Below are positions 1-7,649 of a DNA stretch of 52,584 nucleotides, piece after piece. The stretch is from Nostoc favosum CHAB5714 (GTDB lineage: Bacteria; Cyanobacteriota; Cyanobacteriia; Cyanobacteriales; Nostocaceae): assembly GCF_020829495.1 (NCBI RefSeq), contig NZ_JAIVFQ010000053.1, positions 1-52,584 of the forward strand, read 5' to 3'. Numbering within the stretch: the first letter of the stretch is position 1; every line of letters begins with the position of its first letter. A program made the position numbers and the translations under genes. The notes beneath the pieces are model-generated. The model saw nothing but the letters and a program-made list of their open reading frames with translations, had not been told where the DNA came from and did no database searches.

Positions 1-180
1 TCCATCTCTCAAATAGTTAATGCTTTGAAAGGTGTTTCCAGTCGTAGATATGGACAAGCCGGATATAAAAAACCCCAGAAAGAAGCTTTATGGAGTCCTA
101 GTTATTTTGCTGTGTCCGTAGGGGGCGCGCCAATAGAAGTCTTGAAGGAGTACATCAGAAATCAAGAAAAGCCGTCGTAG
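1..180 (+). CDS. tnpA: IS200/IS605 family transposase TnpA, C-terminal part
   Basis: The frame is open from base 1 to a TAG at 178-180 and gives 59 residues resembling the end of the Y1 (HUH) single-strand transposases of IS200: an Ile-Val-Asn-Ala-Leu-Lys-Gly stretch, then Leu-Trp-Ser-Pro-Ser-Tyr-Phe, then Gly-Gly-Ala-Pro and a C-terminal helix ending in Glu-Lys-Pro-Ser. The catalytic HUH motif would lie upstream of the window. TnpA cuts and rejoins single-stranded DNA at hairpin-marked ends. The gene is incomplete only because the window begins inside it. It abuts a HicB-like remnant with no spacer. Confidence 0.8.
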   Translation, partial: SISQIVNALKGVSSRRYGQAGYKKPQKEALWSPSYFAVSVGGAPIEVLKEYIRNQEKPS

Positions 181-204
181 AACGACGGGGCTTGTATCCC
201 ATTC
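172..204. repeat. IS200 right-end hairpin
   Basis: The arms CCGTCG (172-177) and CGACGG (183-188) form a short hairpin straddling the tnpA stop codon, followed by GGGGCTTGTATCCC. IS200-type elements end in subterminal hairpins read by TnpA as single strands, so this is probably the right end. The exact cleavage site cannot be fixed without an empty-site sequence. Confidence 0.6.
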
Positions 205-408
205 TTTTGGTCAGAGGACGATCAACTCTTCCTAGTGCATTTGCCTGAGTTCCCCTGGCTGGAGTTTCATACACATGGCAAAACCTACGAAGAAGCCGCT
301 AAAAATGGACAAGAAGTGATTGAGGCGTTTGTTGAGATGCTCCAAGAAGAGGGTAAGCCACTACCAGAACCCAGGATGCTTCCTACACGACCATTACAGG
401 TTGCTTAG
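202..408 (+). pseudogene. HicB-like antitoxin, N-terminus lost at IS200 junction
   Basis: The frame ending at TAG 406-408 reads Trp-Ser-Glu-Asp-Asp-Gln, then Leu-Val-His-Leu-Pro-Glu-Phe-Pro, then Gly-Lys-Thr-Tyr-Glu-Glu-Ala, and ends near Lys-Pro-Leu-Pro-Glu-Pro. This is the partial RNase-H fold typical of HicB antitoxins (WSEEDQ, VELPELPG and GKTYEEAL-type motifs). No start codon or first beta strand is present, because the same frame runs upstream into the IS200 end and its stop codon. No hicA toxin follows. I infer that IS200 insertion or an associated deletion removed the 5' end. A free-standing UPF0150-like protein with a lost start is the alternative. Confidence 0.55.
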
Positions 409-618
409 TCAATTGTCAAATTATACAATCTGTCTATTACATAGGAGTAAAAATGACGTAGGCACAATTCATGAATTGTACCTACCAAGGATTTAGGGCA
501 ACGCATAATCAATTTGACCAGATGTTTAGTGGCGATCGCTATCGACTTAAGTGGAAATTATTCGGCTAATGCCTGAGGACTTGGATGGCGATCGCTAGTT
601 GATTTAACTCTAGTTGAT

Positions 619-2220
619 TTAACTATATTCATCCCAAGCCACGGGAAAAGAGTAATCTGAAAACTCCGATAAATCACGATTTTCGCTGCGGGTTTCTTCA
701 TCCAGAACTTTGACGACTTTGTTATAAATATCTTGTGCTTGTTGCGGGGAATCACCGATGCTGGTTAATCCCAACTTGCCAAACTGCGAAAGGCAACCCA
801 TAAGATGAAACACTGTACCCGTTTCTGTACCACTGTCAAAGTGCAGTCTGTGATGAGCGATGATATCCATCAAATCATTAGGTAATAATCCTTGATAGCG
901 CTCTTTTTGCAGATTATCAGTGGCAATGTAATATTTTGGACGACCTTGCTGACTATAAAATAAACCCGTGGAAAGGTCATAGCGACCATTCGTTAATAAT
1001 TTCAAGGTCATGAATGGATGAGTTGTACCGCCTTTACGCAGGTTAATTTCGATCGCCTGAATATCCCACTCACCGTTACCCTTGTCAACGGCGATAAAAT
1101 CTACGCCAAATCGCTCTAAAGTGCCTTTTTCTGCTAACTTTCTGCCAACTTGTAGCCCCAATTGCTGTAATTGCAATCGATATCTTTCATCAGCCGGAAA
1201 GCTACAACCAAGATAAATCTGACCGTCTGGGCCTCCAAGAATTTGGTCGTGGGTTGAAAGGATTTCCACTTCGCCTGTGGGTGTGATCCGTCCTTGGACG
1301 CTGGGCGATCGCTTAATTTCCCCTTCCACAAATGCTTCAACAATTGCCCCCAACTCAGGGATTCTTCCCGAAAAATTGTCCCAAGTTTCTTGTTTGGCTT
1401 GAAAGCGCATTGTTGAAAAGCGATCGCTAATTGCTGTTACCCTTTCGGCATGAGTCCCTTTACCCGGTGCTACATTCTCAATCGGTCTAAAATCTAGCAG
1501 CGCATTTCCCTCTCCCGAAATGCCTTCATTGAGTTTTACCACTACCCGTTTTAAAGTCGGTTGTCGTTCCCATAAATCACTGGTAGCTTCTGCCAAATCT
1601 GTGTGGTTCCAAATTTTTTCGCTGCCATCTGGATGCGGTACTCCGCTTTCCTTGAAGATTTGCCGACTGCCACTTTTTGTCCCCCAAATCTGTAAATCTG
1701 GTGCAGCAGCATAGAGTGGTACACCCAATTTTACAGACAATTCGCCTTCCCAGTGCGAAGAGTTGTAGCAGATCATAAATGATTTGTCTAGCCTCAAAGC
1801 TTGATGAATCCGCTTTAGCAGGCGGGGGCGTTCTAAAATCTTTTGACTCAGGGGCTTAAGCGAGGAATCGTAAGTAGAAAGTAGCAGCAAACGGTTGCGA
1901 GCATGAGAAAAGGGAATTCCTGGCAACAGTTGCAGATAATAATCAATGATACTAGGATGCAACGGTACTGATGTTACATAAACCAGCCGAGTCCGGGGAT
2001 TCTGCAACCGAATTAAGGAAAATAGTAATCTTTCTTCATAATGCTCACAGCCTTCAATCTTTCGGAGTTCGCGCTGGTCGAGACTCAGGGAGGGAATAAT
2101 TAAAATATCCGCTTCATTATTGTCAAATGACTCGCTCGTTTTCCAGCGATCGCTCAGGGTTAATTGTAAGTGGTGAAACTTTTCAACCTGCTCTGACTCA
2201 GAAATATTTAGTATTGCCAT
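619..2220 (-). CDS. ATP-grasp peptide ligase, PGM1-related
   Basis: This 533-residue cytoplasmic protein resembles the PGM1-type ATP-grasp ligases, which join a carboxylate to an amine through an acyl phosphate. A central Val-Val-Val-Lys-Leu-Asn-Glu-Gly motif (Lys229) is followed by Gly-Glu-Gly-Asn, the usual ATP-grasp nucleotide loop. Glu391-Ile-Asn393 followed by Arg-Lys-Gly-Gly-Thr-Thr-His-Pro-Phe matches the metal-binding strand and substrate loop. Residues 1-170 are a less conserved Rossmann-like lobe. The ATG at 2220 has a strong GAGGGTAGGGG ribosome site just upstream. It stands alone with no RiPP precursor or biosynthetic partner beside it, so the substrate is unknown. The family call is good; the reaction is inferred. 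Confidence 0.75.
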   Translation of the reverse strand: MAILNISESEQVEKFHHLQLTLSDRWKTSESFDNNEADILIIPSLSLDQRELRKIEGCEHYEERLLFSLIRLQNPRTRLVYVTSVPLHPSIIDYYLQLLPGIPFSHARNRLLLLSTYDSSLKPLSQKILERPRLLKRIHQALRLDKSFMICYNSSHWEGELSVKLGVPLYAAAPDLQIWGTKSGSRQIFKESGVPHPDGSEKIWNHTDLAEATSDLWERQPTLKRVVVKLNEGISGEGNALLDFRPIENVAPGKGTHAERVTAISDRFSTMRFQAKQETWDNFSGRIPELGAIVEAFVEGEIKRSPSVQGRITPTGEVEILSTHDQILGGPDGQIYLGCSFPADERYRLQLQQLGLQVGRKLAEKGTLERFGVDFIAVDKGNGEWDIQAIEINLRKGGTTHPFMTLKLLTNGRYDLSTGLFYSQQGRPKYYIATDNLQKERYQGLLPNDLMDIIAHHRLHFDSGTETGTVFHLMGCLSQFGKLGLTSIGDSPQQAQDIYNKVVKVLDEETRSENRDLSEFSDYSFPVAWDEYS

Positions 2221-3087
2221 AACCCCTACCCTCTAATGATCTCAATGTAGCGCACCACGCAGGCTTTTGGGTTATTATGCAAACTAGTCTTCAGATACTT
2301 GTGCAAGGAATTTAGTCTGCAAGAAGGCAACTATGCAGATATCAGCCTAAATAAATATTAACATTAACAAAAATCAATGGTATTGAAGTAAGTATTTTTG
2401 CAACCACGAAGTGAGAAAGTAGAAATCTTGATTTTCATTTAGCGAAAATTGCTCAATTATTGAGGCACAGCAAATGATTATAGACTAATTTAGTAACTCT
2501 AATTTATTTAATTTATTTTACGTCTTAAGGTTGAGTAAATTTCAGCTTGTTTTACCTCTATGGAGCGATAAAGTACAGCGACATAATAGCTAATTTAAAA
2601 GCAGATGAGAACGAGAAATCCTTTATTGCATGAGAGTTATCTACTTATTTTTCGTGGTCAGGTAAAGAGCGTGTGTCAGGTGTAAGGAGAAATAATGTGA
2701 CCAAATAATTACTAATTCGTAATTCGTAATTCGTAATTTATGGTTTCAAGCCCCTTAATTTATTAATGGAGAAACGAAAATGCGTAGCACCATATTTAAA
2801 GCCCCCGATTAAAATCTGGGGGTAACAATTACGAATTACGAATTATCAATTACGAATTGCAGCTACGCTGCTTAACCCGCGTACAATTGCCAGTCATAAG
2901 TACGTTTGGTAAGCATCGAGGGTATAAACGCCTAAAGTTGCAAATGGCTAGTGGGAGCCAAAGCAAAAAATAAACCTTGGGTTGAAGTTTCGATCCAAGG
3001 TTTACTTTTGAAATGGGCACTAGAGACTGGAAACGGCTTTTTCCAACATCCAATTACATTCAATATTAAATTACCGAGACAAAACCT
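2221..3087. other. intergenic region with ATTCGTAATT repeats
   Basis: No convincing gene is present. The AT-rich spacer carries tandem ATTCGTAATT-type decamers near 2709-2740 and, inverted, near 2828-2858. The pair could form a long hairpin enclosing about 90 bases. The same decamers recur near 4484, 4690, 13237, 21420, 35262 and 42400. A small open frame at 2951-3160 overlaps the next gene's start and looks accidental. Confidence 0.6.
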
Positions 3088-3951
3088 ATGGCTGAATCAA
3101 AAGAGCAACAATTACAACCGCCACAGCAGCAACAACCACCAGGTGTTGAATCAGAAATGACGCCAAAACCCAAGGCAGATGATGCCCAATATCGTGGTAG
3201 TGGCAAGTTACAAGATAAAGTAGCATTGATTACGGGTGCAGATAGTGGTATAGGTCGTGCTGTAGCGATCGCATTTGCTAAAGAAGGTGCAGATGTGGCG
3301 ATTCTTTATCTCAATGAACACGACGATGCCAAAGAAACAAAACAATTGGTAGAAAAACAAGGGCGTCGTGCAGTAACCATTGCAGGTGATATTGGGGATG
3401 AAACTTTTTGTCAGCAAGCTATCCAACAAACGGTTGGTGAGTTTGGCAAACTCGATATTCTCATCAACAACGCCGCCGAACAACATCCGAAAGAAAGTAT
3501 CGAAGAAATCACCGAAGAACAACTAGAGCGGACTTTCCGCACTAACATATTCTCGATGTTTTTCATGACTAAGGCTGCACTCAAGCATTTGCAAGCAGGT
3601 AGTTCTATCGTCAATACCACATCGGTAACAGCTTATAAAGGTAGCCCACAGTTACTAGATTATTCCTCTACAAAAGGTGCGATCGTTGCTTTTACTCGCT
3701 CCTTATCAAAAAATTTAGTATCCAAAGGAATTCGCGTTAATGCTGTCGCGCCAGGGCCAATTTGGACGCCTTTAATTCCCTCAACTTTTCCCGAAGAGAA
3801 AGTTGAAACTTTTGGTAAACAAGTACCAATGGAACGAGCCGGACAACCAGAAGAAGTTGCTCCTAGCTACGTATATTTAGCCTCTGATGATGCTTCTTAT
3901 GTCTCTGGACAAGTGTTACATGTCAATGGTGGAGATGTTGTTAATGGTTAA
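3088..3951 (+). CDS. SDR family oxidoreductase (general-stress type)
   Basis: A classical short-chain dehydrogenase of 287 residues with an extra Gln/Pro-rich N-terminal segment (about residues 1-40). The cofactor motif Thr-Gly-Ala-Asp-Ser-Gly-Ile-Gly is followed by the structural Asn-Asn-Ala-Ala and the catalytic Tyr-Ser-Ser-Thr-Lys. The C-terminal Ser-Gly-Gln-Val-Leu-His-Val-Asn-Gly-Gly is typical of the family. The N-terminal extension and overall sequence resemble the stress-induced YhdF/YhxC/GSP39 group of bacilli. The substrate is unknown. It is transcribed alone, divergent from the ATP-grasp gene. Confidence 0.85.
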   Translation: MAESKEQQLQPPQQQQPPGVESEMTPKPKADDAQYRGSGKLQDKVALITGADSGIGRAVAIAFAKEGADVAILYLNEHDDAKETKQLVEKQGRRAVTIAGDIGDETFCQQAIQQTVGEFGKLDILINNAAEQHPKESIEEITEEQLERTFRTNIFSMFFMTKAALKHLQAGSSIVNTTSVTAYKGSPQLLDYSSTKGAIVAFTRSLSKNLVSKGIRVNAVAPGPIWTPLIPSTFPEEKVETFGKQVPMERAGQPEEVAPSYVYLASDDASYVSGQVLHVNGGDVVNG

Positions 3952-3960
3952 GTGAAATAG

Positions 3961-4090
3961 TTAGGAGTAGAGACGCGATTAATCGCGTCTGTGCAGGAGT
4001 TAGGAGTTAGCAGTTAGGAGTTATAACCGATATATTCTTAATTTATAACTGTTAACTTTTAACTCCTAACTCTCAACTTCTAACTCTACC
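3961..4090. repeat. inverted GAGTTAG heptamer arrays with regulatory-like hairpin
   Basis: A perfect palindrome AGACGCGATTAATCGCGTCT (3970-3989) is followed by GAGTTAG-type heptamers and, about 60 bases on, by the complementary TAACTCC heptamers, so the region can fold back on itself. The same hairpin half and heptamers follow avtA at 17461-17500, so this is a dispersed repeat rather than a gene-specific terminator. Confidence 0.6.
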
Positions 4091-4179
4091 CTGATGGTCT
4101 TCCATTGGAGGGATGAGTAAATATGGTAATATTGATAGTCTATCTAGCAGCAAACATTTAAGAAGTAATAAGTACGTCT

Positions 4180-4437
4180 ATGGCATCTCCTACACCACTG
4201 AATGGCACGGAACTAGTAGATTGTGCTAGAGCAAATGCCAAGGAAGGAATTGAAACTGCTGCTTATCAATGTGGCTATGGTCAAGACCTCAACAAATTTG
4301 CACGAGAACTCAGACAAGCTTGTGAAGACATGAATTTACAAGTAAAAGAACTTAGTGGATTGATTACTGAGCAAGACTTGATCCTGCAATTGGGTACTGG
4401 CGAAATTGTTGCTCCAGATACGGAATCAGAATTGTAA
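4180..4437 (+). CDS. small conserved-looking protein of unknown function
   Basis: An 85-residue acidic protein that I do not recognise. It has no membrane segment or signal peptide. It reads as two or three amphipathic helices, with an Asn-Lys-Phe-Ala-Arg-Glu-Leu-Arg-Gln-Ala-Cys-Glu stretch in the middle. The C-terminal half (Leu-Ile-Thr-Glu-Gln-Asp and Gly-Glu-Ile-Val-Ala-Pro-Asp) looks like a short domain end. Coding-like composition and a clean ATG support a real gene, though no strong ribosome site is visible. It has three Cys residues. It is monocistronic by position. Confidence 0.6.
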   Translation: MASPTPLNGTELVDCARANAKEGIETAAYQCGYGQDLNKFARELRQACEDMNLQVKELSGLITEQDLILQLGTGEIVAPDTESEL

Positions 4438-4439
4438 AA

Positions 4440-4750
4440 GTTAGTCATTTGGACTTTATTCTTCACTAATGACCAAATAATTACTAATTCGTAATTCGTA
4501 ATTCGTAATTCGTAAATTTTGAATTCATTAAGGAGAAATTAATAATTAATTCATTAAGGATACAGAGCAACTTAATTTATTAATGGAATCAATAAATTCA
4601 TTCCTTATTCAGAGCAAGCGACTGAAGTCGGTTGCTCTGAATTACGAATTACTGTCTTCGCAACGTTAGCGAGTCCTCGAGCGTCATTATCAATTACGAA
4701 TTATGTTGACTAATGACTAATGACTAATGACTAATGACTAATGACTCTTT
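4440..4750. repeat. cluster of decamer and heptamer repeats
   Basis: Contains ATTCGTAATT decamers (4484-4516), repeated TTCATTAAGGA words, and a small dispersed palindromic insert with CGTTAGCGAG...GAGCGTC between copies of AATTACGAATTA (4634-4706). Tandem GACTAAT heptamers at 4704-4745 run up to the broken end of the mgtE relic. No gene is seen. Confidence 0.7.
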
Positions 4751-4884
4751 TCATAACTTTAAAATTACCCGATCACGCGTCATAATTTCGCCAATAATTT
4801 GCTCAGGCTGAGATGTCACCAACTCCCGCAACGATACAATCCCCGTTAAGCGCCTTTCCGCATCCATGACATAAAGATAATAAA

Positions 4885-5105
4885 CAGTAAACCACAAACT
4901 TTTAAAAACCAACGTAAAAATCAGGGTTTCAGCCATTGTGAATCTGGAGTATTCACCATTCGTTTTAGAGGGATCTTAGAGCGATCGCTTAAAGGTAACT
5001 TGAGGTATCGTCTGAAATGCTCAACAAAACGTTGTTTTGTGATCTCGCTGGATTTAGCTGAAATGTTTGCTTGGTAAAGCTTCTAAAAAACTTTTTGGTT
5101 TACTG
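4885..5105. mobile_element. MITE-like element, TIR CAGTAAACC, 5-bp ATAAA duplication
   Basis: A 221-bp insert in mgtE. Left end CAGTAAACCACAAACTTTT and right end, read inward, CAGTAAACCAAAAAGTTTT are imperfect inverted repeats. ATAAA occurs immediately outside both ends (4880-4884 and 5106-5110). Deleting the element and one copy restores the Met-Ile-Tyr-Tyr-Leu-Tyr-Val reading of MgtE. It encodes no transposase, so it must be mobilised in trans. Confidence 0.85.
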
Positions 5106-5132
5106 ATAAATCATCTCACTGGCATTAGCTAA

Positions 5133-5362
5133 GGGACTTCCAAATAAAAAAATACCCAATAAATTTACGAAAAAGCTCTCTCTCCTCATTCCTCTGTGTT
5201 CTCTGTGTCTGGAGTGGTAGCCTGCGGCAAGCCCTCCGGCTTGGTGCAGTCGCTCATGGGGGAAACCCCCATGCGCTAAAGCGTCTCCCCTTGGGAGAAG
5301 ACCGCGCTGCTTCACCGCTTTGCGTCTACGTTTATTTGGGTAATTTATTTCTTGGAAGTCCC
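5133..5362. mobile_element. MITE-like element, TIR GGGACTTCC, TAA duplication (copy 1)
   Basis: A 230-bp insert in mgtE with ends GGGACTTCCAA and TTGGAAGTCCC flanked by TAA (5130-5132 and 5363-5365). Removing it with one TAA restores Asn-Leu-Ala-Asn-Ala-Ser of MgtE. The interior carries small dispersed palindromes (GGTAGCCTGCGGCAAGCC and a TCTCCCCTTGGGAGA type). A second copy lies at 29896-30061. A 3-bp TNA duplication is known for some IS5-family groups, so an IS5-like transposase is the suspected driver. Confidence 0.85.
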
Positions 5363-6254
5363 TAAGTTGCGAATTCGCTCTAGGGCTTGAGATACTATAA
5401 AGTTTTCTTTCAGCGAAATTAACTCTAGCGTCATGATTCGCCCAGCAGTATCAGCTTCATAACCCAATAGTTGGGCTGTAGCTTGGCGTTCTGCTGGACT
5501 CAGTTGTTCTAGCAGACGATTAACGACTTTTGCAGGTAATTCATCAAATAACCTAGCTCGGTCATCTGACAACATTTGATCGACAATATCGCGGACTTCC
5601 TGGCTTTTAAGTTCCTCGATTAACCGCTCTTGAACACTGTAGTCGAGATATTCATAAACCTCGATAGCCTCATCCTTAGAAAGCAAGCGAAAAGCCAAAG
5701 CGTGCATCGCTTCTGGCAAACCCTCAATCGCCTCGGCAATATCCGCAGGCTGCACAGGTACGAGAATAGCTTTTGCTAGAGAGCAAGTCTCCTGTTTCTA
5801 GGAGCATTTGCAGCTGAGTCCGCACTAAATCTCGCAATTCCCTGCGTGAGACATTCTGGATGGTAGAGTTTAAATTGTTTGTCTCAGTCAAAGTCCACTT
5901 TTCTCAGCCAGTTTGAACAAGGTTGCTGCCCTTAGTCTAGGGGAAAGTGGGAATGTGCAGCGTTAAACTTGTGATTTTGTAAATTGAAAAGTTTTGTAAA
6001 TAAATAAATAATCAGGGTTTCGGACGCTGATTATTCCTTGTTGTTCAGCGCACCCCATAGGGGATCTCGCTACGCAAAGCGTCTCTAAGAGTTGCTCTAG
6101 CAAAGCGATTCGCTCGACAGTCCACCGACAACAGGTTTACTCGAAAAGTAGGATAATCTCTTAATTCCAGCAGATTGTGTTCTCTAGCTTAAATACATGA
6201 CTGGTGAGACTTTTGCAAAACTTTTCGCTTCACTGACTTGCTTGTTAGTACTAT

Positions 6255-6380
6255 ACAGCAGTTTTCTTTTGCATGAAGTACAAAGCTATGGGTTTTGAGA
6301 CAGGAGGCAGAAGTTAGAAACTATTTATGTCTGATTTTAATTCTTGCATTTTATACCTTAGTTACTTCCAAACTGCTGTA
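6255..6380. mobile_element. MITE-like element, TIR TACAGCAGTTT, TA duplication
   Basis: TACAGCAGTTT and AAACTGCTGTA are perfect inverted repeats bounding 126 bp, each flanked by TA. A TA target duplication and these ends fit a non-autonomous derivative of an IS630/Tc1-mariner-type element. The interior has no coding capacity. Confidence 0.65.
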
Positions 6381-6902
6381 TATCTGCTGGGTCTTATAAC
6401 AAAGATATGAATTGACACTCAAGATGAAGTATAGATAAATAATACTTTTTCAAATCTTTAAAGAGTAAAAAACTTCTTTATTCAATTTTCATATAATTAA
6501 TAACTATGTAAAGACAAAACATAAAGGACATCCGCTATATTAGTAATTATTATTTAAAAATCATCAAAACTTTTATATTCCTTTAAAAAAGCATATATCA
6601 ATGTGAATCTTTAAACAAAGTTCCATAAAGAAGATAGACATAACACCCTGATCTATTGTCAAATGGGAAATTGATTGATACTATAAGGGTACTTAAGGGT
6701 AATATGTGAAAATGTAACTTTAACTAATTAAGTATGTACCTGCCCCGATTGGGATTGCTTCACCTCAACTTCATGCACCTGCACATAAGTGAGATTAGAA
6801 GCTATCAAGAGAGGTGATTTATAATTTTTGATCAAATTCACCAAACTTAATTTATATTCATCAAAACTCAAAAATTTGTCGAAAGAAAACAAAGATTTCT
6901 AA

Positions 6903-7066
6903 GAGGTTGTTTGAAAAGTGGTTGGCTGTGATTTTAGGTACTTATTGATCCCCCCTAACCCCCCGATAAATTGGGGGGAACCGGAATCAAAGTCCCCCTT
7001 ATTAAGGAGGATTTAGGGGGATCTAGAACGTTTCACTACCGAGAAGAGGACTTTTCAAACATCCTC
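6903..7066. mobile_element. MITE-like element, TIR GAGGTTGTTTGAAAAGT, TAA duplication
   Basis: A 164-bp element with ends GAGGTTGTTTGAAAAGT and ACTTTTCAAACATCCTC (one mismatch) flanked by TAA at 6900-6902 and 7067-7069. Its interior is a palindrome built of ATCCCCCCTAACCCCCC and its complement, able to form a long hairpin. A decayed single end of the same family lies at about 13174-13227. Confidence 0.8.
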
Positions 7067-7649
7067 TAAGGACTAATATGCCCTTAAGGTAATCTCTAGT
7101 ATTTCTTGTTTACACATTTTTCTATATACCTGCTTTTAGGGAAGATAAAGCAAGGTATATCACTTCATACTGTTTGATTTTAAGGTTGATACAAATAAAC
7201 AGCATAGATAGTAGTAAAGCAAATTAGCAAAGGAGTAGACAGAAAAAATGTATTAGTTAGTAATTCAGTGAAAAATATCAACATTAACAGACATGCTAAT
7301 CAGCTAATTATTATTTGTCTGTTAATACCCCTCTTCGGCCACTCTCCGAAAAATTTTGCAATTTCTGAATTCTAGAGCTTTTGTATACGGAGCGATCGCT
7401 TTGCCCGCCGCAGGCATTGCAAGATTTTTTTCTAATAACAAATACAACAACCAAGTTTTTGTAACAGCATAGCTGGTATTGATTGACTGATAAAGCTTCT
7501 AGAGATTTACCTCTCGGATAGTGGCAGAACAGGGGTCTATTGACAGCCAAAATTATTACGAGTTTTTTTGAAAATATTCAATATAAAACCGAATTCTGGA
7601 ACATTGATTGTGGAATTACTTTTAGCACTATTATGAGGCATATATCTCA

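Larger units (their letters stand above)
4751..5891 (-). pseudogene. mgtE: MgtE magnesium transporter, multiply disrupted
   Basis: From a TTG at 5891 the frame encodes the MgtE N-terminus (Val-Ser-Arg-Arg-Glu-Leu-Arg-Asp-Leu-Val). It then shifts frame near 5783, where one extra A in an A-run separates Leu-Ser-Ser-Lys from Ala-Ile-Leu-Val-Pro-Val. The MgtE N domain and first CBS segment continue to Leu-Glu-Arg-Ile-Arg-Asn-Leu at 5366. There a 230-bp element interrupts, Ala-Asn-Ala-Ser-Glu-Met-Ile-Tyr follows, then a 221-bp element. The CBS domain resumes (Tyr-Leu-Tyr-Val...Glu-Ile-Met-Thr-Arg-Asp) and stops at 4751. The second CBS domain and whole membrane channel are absent. Intact MgtE is about 450-470 residues, so this copy cannot transport. 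Confidence 0.9.
5892..7649. other. 1.76-kb gene-free region with two small mobile elements
   Basis: No plausible gene is present; the few short frames lack coding character. It holds GC-rich small dispersed repeats at about 6046-6125, a TACAGCAGTTT-ended element (6255-6380), a GAGGTTGTTTGAAAAG-ended element (6903-7066) and otherwise AT-rich sequence. The last 300 bases precede the large PA14 protein gene and probably contain its promoter, which I cannot place. Confidence 0.6.

Noticed and set aside
2951..3160. Small open frame before the SDR gene
   Set aside because: It overlaps the SDR start in another frame and lacks coding character.
5100..5315. 71-residue frame inside the mgtE region
   Set aside because: It is the interior of the GGGACTTCC element fused to a few mgtE codons.
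7311..7550. 79-residue minus-strand frame upstream of the PA14 gene
   Set aside because: No ribosome site, mixed composition and a small dispersed repeat inside; not coding-like.
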